Assembly (NCBI GenBank): GCA_014378845.1
Contig: JACMNB010000064.1
Coordinates: forward strand, 1-56,148
DNA: 56,148 nt
Direction of reading: 5' to 3'
DNA from: Methylotenera sp.
GTDB lineage: Bacteria > Pseudomonadota > Gammaproteobacteria > Burkholderiales > Methylophilaceae
Shown here: positions 16,180 to 25,231 of the stretch, piece by piece
Layout: every line of letters begins with the position of its first letter
Position numbering within the stretch: the stretch's first letter is position 1
The notes under the pieces: model-generated
The model's input: the letters and a program-made list of their open reading frames with translations, nothing else
What the model was told of the DNA's origin: nothing
Databases searched by the model: none
Program-made: the position numbers and the translations under genes

Positions 16180-17826
16180 CTAAACGTGTTGAAATAACCT
16201 AAAAACTTCACGCCGTTCAGCGGCGCGTTTACCGCTCCAAATTAGCTTCCAGTCTTTTCCTGGCTCAACTTTCTCGCGACTTTTCTCGTCTTGAATTAGG
16301 TATAAATCGCAACTCAATGCGCCGTCGGTTTCAACCGTTTGCGCTTTGATATCGGCATAATAATGCAATAAATCGCGCTGCGCTTTGCCTACATGGTTTC
16401 CAGTTACGCAGGCATAACTGCTGGGAAGTGCTTGTTTTAAATCGGCAAAAATTATTGCATAACTGCGCGCCGAATCAATCATAGGCAGCCAAAGAGTCAT
16501 CAAAAGCGTCCAAACAGCCGTCATGCCGATGGCCCAATTGGTTGCGCCAGAGCGATTTGAATGCTGCGAGCGTAAAATAGCCAATAGCCAAATAAGCGAG
16601 ACTATCAGCGCCGATACAAACGCAATCAAACTAAAAGGCAGCTGCGTTAATCCCGATAAAAACAGCAAACGCTCTTTCAATTTAGCGGGGTTGCCCGTCA
16701 TCATTGCAATCCAGCCTAACCAAATAAAGCCGCTGATTAATCCAAATAAAATTAAGCCAAACCAATTGAGCGCACTAGCTGTGCCGCGTTTAAGTGATTC
16801 TATGCAGCCGCCTGCCATGATGGTGAGAGGCACAAGTAAGGGCAGCGCAAATACTTCATTTTTGTAGCCAAAGCCAATGACAATCCAAGCCACAGAAAAA
16901 AAAGTAATGATGAGTTGAAATTTTGGTTTAATAAGTAGTTGCTTTCGATAACGCCAGCCGCCCCAAATTGCCAGTGGCAATGCAGGCCAAGCATACCAAA
17001 GCAAGGTGCGTAAAAAATATAAATGACGACCATGCCTAAATTGCCTAAGCGAGGCTAGCCACCAGCGATTGAATAATTCGGGATAAAAGTGCTGACAAAG
17101 TAGCGGCCAAACTAATAAAAATGGGCTAGCAACTAAAATCGCCATAAGCAAAAATTTAGCATAACTGGCACTGCGCCATGCACTAAACAAGCAGGGTAAC
17201 GCAATGCAGCTCAACACGATGATTGCGAGCGGTTGTAAGCCAGTTGATAAAAAACCGGTTCCTATACCAAGGCCTAGCAATACGCTTGCGCGGTACGGGC
17301 GGCGCCTAGACAAGGCAAGCGCATAAAAAGCGGTTGCAACAGCGGCTAAAGTAGAAACGGCAGGCATTAAGGTGTGCGCGCTTAATACTAAACCAAGAGA
17401 GCCGATGAAAACGAAAGTGGTTTGCCGCCCAAAGCCCTTGCCCCATAACTCGCGTCCAGTCATGCCTATCATCAGCAAGCTAATGACCATCCACAAGCCA
17501 GAAGCCAAGCGGGCTGCGTCATGCAAAGGTAAAATGGTACCAAAGACTTTAGCCGTAGCTGCAGCGCTTAAGTAATACAGTGGTGGGTTTGCAATATCGG
17601 CGTCACTTGCTGATCCTGGTGCAATTAAATTGCCTGTATCGAGAATGGTTTTGACTATGCTGATGGTATGCGATTCAAACGGTTTCCACGGCGAATGCCC
17701 AAACAAGCCAGTGCACAGCCAAATTGCGCATAACACCAGCAATAGATGTGTTTTTGCGCGCTCACCTACTTTTGCGCGCGGCGTTGACATATTGCCTTGC
17801 CAGTCGTGATCTAAATCAAAACGCAT
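16180..17826 (-). CDS. Membrane glycosyltransferase of the ArnT/GT39-like (GT-C) type
   Basis: This 548-residue integral membrane protein has roughly ten to twelve hydrophobic segments. The early periplasmic loop contains KPFESHTISIVKTILDTGNL and IANPPLYYLSAAATAKVFG, the acidic plus 'PPLYY' pattern of GT-C glycosyltransferases that use polyprenyl-phosphate sugars. A soluble C-terminal domain (about 450-548) follows. The family adds sugars to lipid A, proteins or other acceptors on the periplasmic face; the acceptor here is unknown. The start is the ATG at 17826, or Met13 at 17790. It is convergent with modB. Confidence 0.8.
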   Translation of the reverse strand: MRFDLDHDWQGNMSTPRAKVGERAKTHLLLVLCAIWLCTGLFGHSPWKPFESHTISIVKTILDTGNLIAPGSASDADIANPPLYYLSAAATAKVFGTILPLHDAARLASGLWMVISLLMIGMTGRELWGKGFGRQTTFVFIGSLGLVLSAHTLMPAVSTLAAVATAFYALALSRRRPYRASVLLGLGIGTGFLSTGLQPLAIIVLSCIALPCLFSAWRSASYAKFLLMAILVASPFLLVWPLLCQHFYPELFNRWWLASLRQFRHGRHLYFLRTLLWYAWPALPLAIWGGWRYRKQLLIKPKFQLIITFFSVAWIVIGFGYKNEVFALPLLVPLTIMAGGCIESLKRGTASALNWFGLILFGLISGFIWLGWIAMMTGNPAKLKERLLFLSGLTQLPFSLIAFVSALIVSLIWLLAILRSQHSNRSGATNWAIGMTAVWTLLMTLWLPMIDSARSYAIIFADLKQALPSSYACVTGNHVGKAQRDLLHYYADIKAQTVETDGALSCDLYLIQDEKSREKVEPGKDWKLIWSGKRAAERREVFRLFQHV

Positions 17827-17893
17827 GGTGTTTCTAATTAAACTTTAATAAATAAGAGTTTAGCATTGAGTGCTTTAAATAGTCGCAAAAATG

Positions 17894-17920
17894 AAAAAAG
17901 GCAGCCAAGCTGCCTTTTTT
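17894..17920 (-). terminator. Rho-independent terminator downstream of rpmE
   Basis: AAAAAAGGCAGC at 17894-17905 pairs with GCTGCCTTTTTT at 17909-17920 across a three-base loop. The stem is flanked by an A-run and a T-run, so it works in either direction; it sits right after rpmE on the minus strand and before the glycosyltransferase start. Confidence 0.88.
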
Positions 17921-17947
17921 GTGAAAAATTTGACACAAATTTTAATA

Positions 17948-18148
17948 TTACATGCCGTATTTTTGTTTGAATTTTTCAACACGGCCCGCTGTGTCTAATA
18001 TTTTTTGTTTACCCGTATAAAACGGATGGCATTGTGAACAAACCTCAATACTCATGTCGCGGCCATGAGTAGAGCGGGTTTTGAACTTGTTGCCACAGCT
18101 ACAAGTTACGTTAATTTCAGGGTAATTTGGATGCGTTTCAGCTTTCAT
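17948..18148 (-). CDS. rpmE: 50S ribosomal protein L31 (zinc-binding form)
   Basis: This 66-residue ribosomal protein starts [20 protein letters not shown]. The four zinc-ligand cysteines are all present at 16, 18, 37 and 40, so this is the zinc-containing C+ form rather than the zinc-independent paralog. The ATG at 18148 gives the family's usual length; the frame is open upstream but that part has no resemblance. The L31, rho, trxA neighbourhood is common in betaproteobacteria. Confidence 0.96.
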   Translation of the reverse strand: MKAETHPNYPEINVTCSCGNKFKTRSTHGRDMSIEVCSQCHPFYTGKQKILDTAGRVEKFKQKYGM

Positions 18149-18325
18149 GCTTTTCTCTCTAATGTTAAGCAGTTGCAGTAAGGCGTGCATTATCCATGAA
18201 AACGCACAATAGTGCAACCCGCAAAACTTGTATGGCTGCTACAAGTTGCAAATGGCTAGTTAACCTAAGCCAATTAATTGAAAGCATTTTAGCCTTGGCC
18301 AAAAAATTTGAACCAGCAAATTTAA

Positions 18326-18342
18326 ATTGGCACAATAACTGC
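18326..18342 (+). promoter_or_regulatory. Putative sigma-54 (-24/-12) promoter
   Basis: TTGGCAC around 18327-18333 is followed by CTGC at 18339-18342, giving GG and GC separated by exactly ten bases as sigma-54 requires. It differs from the consensus TTGC at one base. It lies 57 bases upstream of the small protein gene at 18399. This is a visual match only. Confidence 0.4.
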
Positions 18343-18398
18343 TTATTGTTGTTTAGTAAACCAACTAAAACAATAACAAAGATATAAAAGGACGAATA

Positions 18399-18626
18399 AT
18401 GAAATTGCTTGAAGAGAATATTTGTTTGACCGCTTTTAATGCACTATGCGAAGAGCTGACAATTTCTAAATTAGTTGATTTAGAAGAATGTCAATATTGG
18501 TTGTATGAGCGCGGCTACAAAGCGGCTGTTGAAGAGATGATTCAAAATATTGCTGTGGCAGCAAGCGCTAATGAGACCATTTCACTTGAACGAAAATATT
18601 TAGCGAAACAAACTAGACAAAACTAA
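18399..18626 (+). CDS. Small conserved-looking protein, paralog of the 52671-52943 gene
   Basis: This 75-residue acidic protein is not one I recognise. It has no signal peptide or membrane segment. Its centre, LEECQYWLYERGYKAAVEEM, closely resembles SEECNYWVFEQGYKAAMQAV in the 90-residue protein encoded at 52671-52943, so both belong to one small family. A good AAAAGGA ribosome-binding site precedes the ATG, and a sigma-54-like site lies upstream. It is convergent with rho. The function is unknown. Confidence 0.7.
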   Translation: MKLLEENICLTAFNALCEELTISKLVDLEECQYWLYERGYKAAVEEMIQNIAVAASANETISLERKYLAKQTRQN

Positions 18627-18697
18627 GCTTTGTGGATAAAAGTTTTGGTTAGAGAGCGCTAAGCAACATTTTAAAATTCTAGCTAAACAAAACTAAA

Positions 18698-19957
18698 TTA
18701 ACCGCGGCGCATACTGTCAAAAAAGTCTGCATTATTTTTAGTCGCTTTAATTTTATCTAACAAGAATTCCATTGCTTCTAAATCATCCATTGGGTAAAGC
18801 AGTTTGCGTAACACCCATATTTTTTGCAACACATCTTTTTCGATGAGCAGCTCTTCTTTACGCGTGCCCGATTTATTCACGTTAATGGCTGGGTAGAGAC
18901 GTTTTTCGGCCATTTTACGGTCAAGATGAATCTCCATATTGCCCGTGCCTTTAAACTCCTCGTAAATCACGTCATCCATGCGCGAGCCAGTATCGACAAG
19001 GGCAGTGGCAATGATGGTCAGCGAGCCACCTTCTTCAATATTACGTGCCGCGCCGAAGAAGCGCTTCGGTTTTTGTAACGCATTCGCATCCACGCCGCCT
19101 GTTAGCACTTTGCCAGAAGATGGAATAACCGTATTGTAAGCGCGTGCTAAACGGGTGATGGAATCAAGCAAAATCACCACATCTTTTTTGTGCTCAACCA
19201 AGCGCTTGGCTTTTTCTAGTACCATTTCGGCGACTTGCACATGGCGGGTTGCGGGCTCATCAAAGGTTGAGGCGACTACTTCTCCCCGAACGGAGCGCGT
19301 CATTTCAGTTACTTCTTCTGGGCGCTCATCAATTAGCAACACAATCAAAATCACATCAGGATGATTTGCTGTAATCGCATGTGCAATGTTTTGCATCATC
19401 ACTGTTTTACCACTCTTTGGGCTGGCAACCAGCAAACCACGCTGACCTCGGCCAATTGGCGCAATCATATCAATCACGCGGCTAGTGATGTTTTCTTCAC
19501 CTCGAATATCGCGCTCTAAAATGAGCGGAATAGTTGGGAAAAGCGGCGTTAAGTTTTCAAATAGAATTTTATGTTTAGAATTTTCTGGCGCTTCGTCGTT
19601 CACTAGGTCAACTTTTACCAACGCAAAGTAGCGTTCACCATCTTTTGGCGTACGAATTTCACCTTGAATGCTGTCGCCTGTGTGTAAATTGAATCGGCGA
19701 ATCTGAGAAGGCGAAACATAAATGTCATCGGTACCTGCCAAGTATGAGGTATCAGGCGAACGCAAAAAACCAAAGCCGTCTTGCAGCACTTCAAGCGTCC
19801 CATCGCCAAATATGCTGTCACCTTTTTTTGCTTTATGCTTAAGAATCGCAAATACTAAATCTTGCTTGCGCATGCGGCTAGCATTTTCAATTTCGTCGGC
19901 AATTGCCATATCCACTAATTCGGTGACAGGAAGATGTTTAAGGTCTGATAGACGCAT
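18698..19957 (-). CDS. rho: Transcription termination factor Rho
   Basis: This 419-residue hexameric RNA helicase ends untranslated transcripts. An N-terminal helix bundle ([16 protein letters not shown]) leads into the RNA-binding cold-shock domain ([23 protein letters not shown]). The ATPase core has Walker A ASPKSGKT (about 178-185), [12 protein letters not shown], Walker [17 protein letters not shown], the Q-loop region [10 protein letters not shown] and the arginine-finger region [14 protein letters not shown]. Length equals that of the Escherichia coli protein. trxA lies just upstream on the same strand. Confidence 0.98.
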   Translation of the reverse strand: MRLSDLKHLPVTELVDMAIADEIENASRMRKQDLVFAILKHKAKKGDSIFGDGTLEVLQDGFGFLRSPDTSYLAGTDDIYVSPSQIRRFNLHTGDSIQGEIRTPKDGERYFALVKVDLVNDEAPENSKHKILFENLTPLFPTIPLILERDIRGEENITSRVIDMIAPIGRGQRGLLVASPKSGKTVMMQNIAHAITANHPDVILIVLLIDERPEEVTEMTRSVRGEVVASTFDEPATRHVQVAEMVLEKAKRLVEHKKDVVILLDSITRLARAYNTVIPSSGKVLTGGVDANALQKPKRFFGAARNIEEGGSLTIIATALVDTGSRMDDVIYEEFKGTGNMEIHLDRKMAEKRLYPAINVNKSGTRKEELLIEKDVLQKIWVLRKLLYPMDDLEAMEFLLDKIKATKNNADFFDSMRRG

Positions 19958-20048
19958 GTGGGAACTCGCTAGATGGGGATGCTAAAACTGAATGTTTTGT
20001 AAAAAAGCTGGCCAAATCCTAAACCAGCGCTAAAATTATTTAGGAAAA

Positions 20049-20375
20049 TTAAATATTACTATCTATAAAAGCCATTAATTGCGATTTAGACAAGGCGCCG
20101 ACTTTGGTGGCCTCTACATTACCATTTTTAAATAACATTAAGGTTGGTATGCCGCGAATGCCATATTTAGGCGGTGTTTGTTGGTTGTCATCAATATTCA
20201 ATTTGGCTACCTTTAAGCGGCCAGCATATTCTTTTGAAATGTCTTCTAAAATGGGCCCAATCATTTTGCATGGTCCGCACCATTCCGCCCAATAATCCAC
20301 TAAAACAGGCAATTGTGATTGCAACACCTCTTTTTCAAAAGCAGCGTCGCTTAAATGGGTAATATGTTCGCTCAT
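20049..20375 (-). CDS. trxA: Thioredoxin
   Basis: This 108-residue cytoplasmic disulfide reductant has the active site WCGPC at 32-36, followed by [44 protein letters not shown] and the cis-proline in IPT. The ATG at 20375 has a GAGG site and gives the usual length; an upstream ATG would add six residues without family match. It lies upstream of rho. Confidence 0.96.
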   Translation of the reverse strand: MSEHITHLSDAAFEKEVLQSQLPVLVDYWAEWCGPCKMIGPILEDISKEYAGRLKVAKLNIDDNQQTPPKYGIRGIPTLMLFKNGNVEATKVGALSKSQLMAFIDSNI

Positions 20376-20665
20376 GGTGACCTCAAATTTCAAATGTGAT
20401 AATTGGCTTAGTATTCAGTTAGTTGTTACTAAGGTTGTTGGCACCAAGTTTGTTCAAATTAACTTACTTGGTGCTAGCATCAGTTTTATTGCATTAATGT
20501 TACCGCAATATTAATTTTTACAATTCTAGTGATTGTTGTGAGGATTGTATAGAAATTTAGGCTTGAAAATTAATTTAGGTTGCAAACAAAATAAGCAATC
20601 TGCTACTTAATCATTAATATAACTTAATAGTATAAGCATAACAACAACATTTGCAAAGTATCAAA
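20376..20665. other. Intergenic region upstream of trxA
   Basis: There is no gene in these 290 AT-rich bases. The one structure seen is an inverted repeat, GCACCAAGT (20441-20449) and ACTTGGTGC (20466-20474), with a 16-base loop, placed about 65-100 bases ahead of the trxA start. It may be part of the trxA leader or an operator. Confidence 0.5.
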
Positions 20666-22216
20666 CTAATTGACAGGCACTAAGTTATATTCAAATCGCT
20701 CAAAACGCGAAGTGCGCTCCACCAGTTTTGTCACCATAATTTTGTTGACATTACTTTCGGTTGTAAAAGCCAAAATATCATCTGTTTTGCAGAAGCCGCG
20801 CGCAGTTAATAGGCTTGCAGCTTGTTTCAAGCCGCTAAGTTCTGGCAATAATAGGGCTTCGCCTTCAACCGTGTTAACGTCATGTTTTGCAATGGCTGTT
20901 GTTGCGTTTGGCGAAATCAATTCTAAACCAACATCTAATTGGCTTAAGGTATTTACATTAGCCCAGCGTAGAACGGCTATTTCCCAAGTGGCAGTTTTGC
21001 TATTTTTTATTGCAACTACATCGCCAATGAAGGCAGATGTTTGAGACGAGCTAAATTTACGTAGTGAGCAGCCGCCCGCGCTTACATTAAGTACTTGCCA
21101 GCGTGAAGGCTTGCCAGCATTAATAGCCACAGCAGCTTTATTAGCCGCATATTTGCCGTCATGCAAAATTTGGTGCGCAGCTTGCAGGCCCACGCCAAGT
21201 TCTACCCCGTCGCTTTTTTTGGTTCTAGAAAATAGCCTTTTGGGTGATTTGCCAAAGTTTTTAATCAGGCGCAAAAGCAAATCTTCAAAATGGCTTTCAA
21301 ACGCATTAACGGGCAAGCTACCATCATTAGGTAAAATACCCTCACGCATCATCTTAATATGTTGATGTATATGCCTTGCCATACCAAGTGTTAGCAATAA
21401 AATGTCAGTTTTACTGTCGGGTAATTCTTTATTCTTAGCAAACGGCGTTGGCGCTTTATTGCTATCCAGCGATACTAAAAAAACGCCGGCGGGGTTTTCA
21501 ATCAAACCCAGTGGCCGCAGTTCGGCGTGCATGCAAATGTTGGATAAGTACGAGTCTGTTTTCAAAATATCAGCATTGGCCAAATGTTGAGGATCGGCCA
21601 GCGCCATTAATAACACTTGCGTGTAGATTAAATTAACCGAGCTGTCATTGTTGTTACCCAGCGCGTCGGCAACTGCTAATTTCTCTACAGATTGCTGAAC
21701 CGCGCAAAAATATAACTGATGCAGCTCAGACCATAAACTGGCAGGTGCAGAACGATAGCCAAGATGATAGACCAAAGCAATTTCTTTAATTGCATGAATG
21801 GCGCGCTGAACCACTTGAGCGGTTACTTTACTATTATTAATATTTAGGATTTTGTTTTGTAAATCCACCAGCGAGAACTTGTAGCCGTAAGCCATCTCTT
21901 GCCACAATTGCACCGCCACATCGGCGAAAGCTTGTTCATTTTTGCTTAAAGGCATGCCAGCAGTGCTAAAATGCGGCAACAAATCTTGATAGATTTGTAT
22001 CGCAGTCGGCCGATACAGTTCTAGCGCGTTAAGCCGATTAGAAAATGCAATTTTTTGGCTATTTAAAATTTGCAGCTCGTCGATTAAATCTGCCGCCGCA
22101 CTAATTGGATCGCCAAATGGGAGTTTTTGAATAAATTCAGCTATTTTATGCGAGCGTGTTTCAGCCAATAAAATTGGGTTATCATCTAAACTAGGTAGCT
22201 TAAGGCTGATTGGCAT
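20666..22216 (-). CDS. Uncharacterised protein with a PilZ-like C-terminal region
   Basis: This 516-residue soluble protein is mostly predicted helix. No catalytic motif is visible in its first 370 residues (opening PISLKLPSLDDNPILLAETRSHKIAEFIQ). The region at about 375-440 reads RWQVLNVSAGGCSLRKF, then GDVVAIKN, WEIAVLRWAN and LDVGLELISP, which has the beta pattern of PilZ domains, although the RxxxR c-di-GMP contact is not obvious. A role in signalling is only a guess. It is flanked by trxA and, divergently, by a TlpA-like gene. Confidence 0.6.
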   Translation of the reverse strand: MPISLKLPSLDDNPILLAETRSHKIAEFIQKLPFGDPISAAADLIDELQILNSQKIAFSNRLNALELYRPTAIQIYQDLLPHFSTAGMPLSKNEQAFADVAVQLWQEMAYGYKFSLVDLQNKILNINNSKVTAQVVQRAIHAIKEIALVYHLGYRSAPASLWSELHQLYFCAVQQSVEKLAVADALGNNNDSSVNLIYTQVLLMALADPQHLANADILKTDSYLSNICMHAELRPLGLIENPAGVFLVSLDSNKAPTPFAKNKELPDSKTDILLLTLGMARHIHQHIKMMREGILPNDGSLPVNAFESHFEDLLLRLIKNFGKSPKRLFSRTKKSDGVELGVGLQAAHQILHDGKYAANKAAVAINAGKPSRWQVLNVSAGGCSLRKFSSSQTSAFIGDVVAIKNSKTATWEIAVLRWANVNTLSQLDVGLELISPNATTAIAKHDVNTVEGEALLLPELSGLKQAASLLTARGFCKTDDILAFTTESNVNKIMVTKLVERTSRFERFEYNLVPVN

Positions 22217-22335
22217 GCAGACTCCAAATGTGATGCTTCACACGCAAGCAATATTTTATACAACTAATGCTTTATATTAGAGTGTAATGAATGCTTTGTC
22301 ACTTTTTTGCTTAAATTTTGATTGGTTATTTGCGA

Positions 22336-22812
22336 ATGTTAACTAAAAAACTGTTGTTAATGTCACTACTAAGCTTATTTTTGTTTAGCGTGCAAAGCGT
22401 TAGCTACGCGGCAAGTAATTTTGCCGTAAAAGATATGGCGGGCAAAAAACATGTGTTGGCAGATTACAAAGGTAAATGGGTTATCGTCAATTATTGGGCG
22501 ACTTGGTGCCCGCCATGCCTAGAAGAAGTGCCTGATTTAGTTGCATTATACGATAGCCGCAAAAATAAAGATTTGGTTATTTTGGGCGTGGCGTTTGATT
22601 ACGAAAGCGCCCAAGAAGTGACTGATTACGTGAATGACATGCTGATTTCGTACCCAATTGTGCTGGGCGACGAGCAAGTGCAAAAACAGATTGGTTTTAC
22701 TGACGTGTTGCCCACCACTTATATATTTAATCCGCGCGGCGAATTAGTTAAAACCAAGCACGGCTTAGTGACCAAGCAATATCTTGATAATCTATTAAAG
22801 CCCACTCATTAA
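22336..22812 (+). CDS. TlpA/ResA-like periplasmic thiol-disulfide protein
   Basis: This 158-residue thioredoxin-fold protein has an N-terminal signal or anchor segment (LLLMSLLSLFLFSVQSVSYAA). The active site is WCPPC (Cys58, Cys61), followed by LEEVPDLVALYDSRKNKDLVILGVAFD and the cis-proline loop VLPTTYIFNPRGE. Such proteins reduce periplasmic disulfides, often for cytochrome c maturation; no cytochrome genes are nearby. The ATG at 22336 is preferred over a TTG six codons upstream. Confidence 0.88.
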   Translation: MLTKKLLLMSLLSLFLFSVQSVSYAASNFAVKDMAGKKHVLADYKGKWVIVNYWATWCPPCLEEVPDLVALYDSRKNKDLVILGVAFDYESAQEVTDYVNDMLISYPIVLGDEQVQKQIGFTDVLPTTYIFNPRGELVKTKHGLVTKQYLDNLLKPTH

Positions 22813-22853
22813 TAACAGTTTAGAAATAGATTAATTATAAAATAAAAGTATAT

Positions 22854-23168
22854 TTAAGCAGGCGCGGCAATTTTATTGCCTGCTTCGTCTAATATACTCA
22901 GTTGATTTTCTTCCACAAAGTGCATCAACTGCTCAAAGCCTTCTGGATTGGTGTCTTTCAGCTTCAAATTTACCGCCAAGCAGCGAACGCCTTTCACCAT
23001 TTCTGGCCGTAAATAAGGCGAATAGCGCAATTTGCGGTTTTCGCCAAACGTGGCAAAAGTGCTACACATACGATCTACCCAATCGCTAGGGCGAAACGGT
23101 TTGCCTTCGCGGGTGATGCCTTCAATGGTAATTTCACTACTTTTTGCTGCTACTTTTTTGTCAGTCAT
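22854..23168 (-). CDS. DUF3579 family protein
   Basis: This 104-residue cytoplasmic protein contains IEGITREGKPFRPSDWVDRMCSTFATFG and KGVRCLAVNLKLKDTNPEGFEQLMHFVEEN, matching the DUF3579 family, which is largely confined to betaproteobacteria and has no established function. An inverted repeat (22856-22863 with 22878-22885) overlaps its last codons. Confidence 0.85.
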   Translation of the reverse strand: MTDKKVAAKSSEITIEGITREGKPFRPSDWVDRMCSTFATFGENRKLRYSPYLRPEMVKGVRCLAVNLKLKDTNPEGFEQLMHFVEENQLSILDEAGNKIAAPA

Positions 23169-23241
23169 TGCTTTATTTCTGTCTGTTGAATTAAGATTGT
23201 CCAGCTTTATAGCCTGTGATTACCCAGCGTATTGCATCATT

Positions 23242-23838
23242 TTATTGCATATATTCAAATACTTTAACCACTTTATCTACGCCGTCTGTATTACTGGCAA
23301 TTGCCGTCGCATCATTGGCCTCAGCTTTTGTGACGATGCCAAGCAAGTAGACCACGCTGTTTTCAGTCACAATTTTGACGTAATTAGCGGGAAATTTATT
23401 TTCTGTCACAAATTTTGTTTTTACTTTGGAGGTTAAATAAGTGTCGTTACTGCGCGAGCTTAATGATGTTTTGGGTCCAACAGCAATCTCATTGGTAATT
23501 GTGCGTACATTTTCAATTTCTTTAATTAACAGCTCTGCATTGGCTTTGGCTGCTGCGTCTGGCACTTCGCCAGTCAGTAAAATATTGCGGTTATAGCTGG
23601 TGACGTTAACATGCGCATGCTCGCCCAAGTTAGTTTCCATTTTTTTTACGGCTTTAAGCTCAATATTTTCATCTTCTACATAATAGCCCGATGTACGCCT
23701 ATCGGCCGCAACCGCGCCACCAGCCGCCGCACCGCCAGCCACAAGAGGTAAGCAGGAGGACAGTTGCGCTGTAAAACCGATGGCTAAAATAAATTGGACA
23801 ATCTTTTGAATTGGGCTTGGTGTCATGCCTGTCGTCAT
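23242..23838 (-). CDS. DolP/YraP-like lipoprotein with two BON domains
   Basis: This 198-residue protein starts with a lipoprotein signal whose lipobox reads LSSC (Cys29). Two BON domains follow at about 60-120 (VNVTSYNRNILLTGEV) and 130-198 (VKIVTENSVVYLLGIVT). In other bacteria DolP sits in the outer membrane and supports envelope integrity and the Bam complex. The gene lies near yraN and rsmI, the usual neighbourhood of dolP, although diaA, which often sits between yraN and dolP, is not present. Confidence 0.88.
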   Translation of the reverse strand: MTTGMTPSPIQKIVQFILAIGFTAQLSSCLPLVAGGAAAGGAVAADRRTSGYYVEDENIELKAVKKMETNLGEHAHVNVTSYNRNILLTGEVPDAAAKANAELLIKEIENVRTITNEIAVGPKTSLSSRSNDTYLTSKVKTKFVTENKFPANYVKIVTENSVVYLLGIVTKAEANDATAIASNTDGVDKVVKVFEYMQ

Positions 23839-23964
23839 ATTTAATCCTTAAATACTTGTTAAATTGGGCTTTTAACTGCTAATGAATTCGATTGTATAAT
23901 ACACAAATTAAATGACATAATTGTTGCAAGTTGTAACAGCTCGTGATGCGCCTATTTTTAGTAT

Positions 23965-24324
23965 TTAGCCAGCTTCAAGCGCATTCTTAAGCCAAACAAT
24001 TGCGCTAAGTTCTAGTTTGTCCATCAAAATCACGTCAAATCGACAAGCGTTTTTTTCAGCGTTTTGCTGTAAATAATGTTGCGCGGTAAGCATTAGTTTT
24101 TGCAGCTTTTGCGGCGTGATGCTAGCCCCCGCGCTACCAAATTGTTGGTTAGAACGTAGTCGAACCTCAACAAATACAAGGGTGCTGGCGTTCGTCATAA
24201 TCAAATCAATCTCGCCAAAACGGCAATGATAATTTTGCGTAACGAGTTTAAGGCCTTGCGCACTTAAAAAAGTTGCAGCCAGCTTTTCTGCGGCTAAACC
24301 TGCATTGTTTTCGTTCATTTTCAT
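23965..24324 (-). CDS. YraN family (UPF0102) endonuclease-like protein
   Basis: This 119-residue protein has the nuclease-like fold motifs of UPF0102: GLAAEKLAATFLSAQGLKLVTQNYHCRFGEIDLIM and LVFVEVRLRSN, with the acidic residues and Glu-x-Arg expected for a PD-(D/E)xK core. The biological role is unresolved. The start is one of two ATGs (24324 or 24318). It is divergent from rsmI, 34 bases away. Confidence 0.88.
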   Translation of the reverse strand: MKMNENNAGLAAEKLAATFLSAQGLKLVTQNYHCRFGEIDLIMTNASTLVFVEVRLRSNQQFGSAGASITPQKLQKLMLTAQHYLQQNAEKNACRFDVILMDKLELSAIVWLKNALEAG

Positions 24325-24358
24325 AGGCGATAAAGTGACTTTAGCTTAAAATTCTAAT

Positions 24359-25231
24359 ATGAATGATTTAAAAACAAATGGCCAAGGCACATTATACGTG
24401 GTGGCCACGCCAATCGGAAATTTAGGCGATATTACCCTGCGCGCGATTGAAACGTTAAAGATGGTGGATGCAATTGCGGCAGAAGATACGCGCCATTCTT
24501 CAGGCTTATTAAGCCATTTTGGCATCAGCAAAAAACTCATCGCCGTGCATGAGCATAACGAGCAGCAATCAGCAGAGAAATTGGTGTTAGCTTTAAAAAA
24601 TGGCGACAATATTGCCTTAATAACCGATGCGGGCACGCCTGCGGTGAGTGACCCAGGCGCAATTGTGGTAAAAATGGTGCGCGAAGCTGGCATTAAAGTG
24701 GTGCCGATTCCTGGCGTAAGCGCGGTGATTGCTGCGCTTTCGGCCAGCGGCGTTACGCAAAATGGATTTTATTTTCACGGCTTTTTGCCCGCTAGCGGCG
24801 CGGCGCGGCGCAAACAGCTAGAAACTTTAAAAGCGCAAACCGTCACTTTGGTGTTTTACGAAGCGCCGCACAGAATCATCGAAAGCGTTGAAGATATTGC
24901 CAAAGTTTTAGGTGAAAATCGCCAAATTACTTTTTGCCGCGAATTAACCAAGACTTTTGAGACCATATTCACCTGCCCTGCAAGCCGCGCCAGTGCTTGG
25001 TTGCAGGCCGATGCTAATCAGCAACGTGGCGAGTTTGTATTGTTAATTGAAGCCGCGCCTGTTGTAGCAGCGCAAGAAATAAGCATTGAGGCGCAACGTG
25101 TATTAAAATGCTTGTTGGCAGAATTGCCGCTAAAACAAGCGGCAAAATTAGCGGCAGAAATTACCAATGAAAAGAAAAACGCACTGTACGAATTGGCTTT
25201 AACGTATAAAAACAAAGGGGATGGCGCATGA
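24359..25231 (+). CDS. rsmI: 16S rRNA 2'-O-ribose C1402 methyltransferase
   Basis: This 290-residue SAM-dependent methyltransferase of the tetrapyrrole-methylase fold opens GTLYVVATPIGNLGDITLRAIETL, contains AAEDTRHSSGLLSHFGI and the SAM loop ITDAGTPAVSDPG, then PIPGVSAVIAALSASG and FYEAPHRIIESVEDI. It modifies the decoding centre of 16S rRNA together with RsmH, also encoded in this window. Its stop overlaps the next start (ATGA). Confidence 0.96.
   Translation: MNDLKTNGQGTLYVVATPIGNLGDITLRAIETLKMVDAIAAEDTRHSSGLLSHFGISKKLIAVHEHNEQQSAEKLVLALKNGDNIALITDAGTPAVSDPGAIVVKMVREAGIKVVPIPGVSAVIAALSASGVTQNGFYFHGFLPASGAARRKQLETLKAQTVTLVFYEAPHRIIESVEDIAKVLGENRQITFCRELTKTFETIFTCPASRASAWLQADANQQRGEFVLLIEAAPVVAAQEISIEAQRVLKCLLAELPLKQAAKLAAEITNEKKNALYELALTYKNKGDGA

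Noticed and set aside
16161-16180. Hairpin between modB and the glycosyltransferase gene
   Set aside because: The stem is short (GGCTAAAT with ATTT-A-AGCC), has a bulge and lacks a T-run; too weak to call a terminator.
22856-22885. Inverted repeat AAGCAGGC/GCCTGCTT at the end of the DUF3579 gene as a terminator
   Set aside because: Neither side is followed by a clear T-run and it lies in coding sequence, so it was not listed as a terminator.
23032-23436. A 134-codon plus-strand ORF
   Set aside because: It spans the DUF3579 gene, the intergenic gap and the BON lipoprotein gene in antisense, with no start signal.
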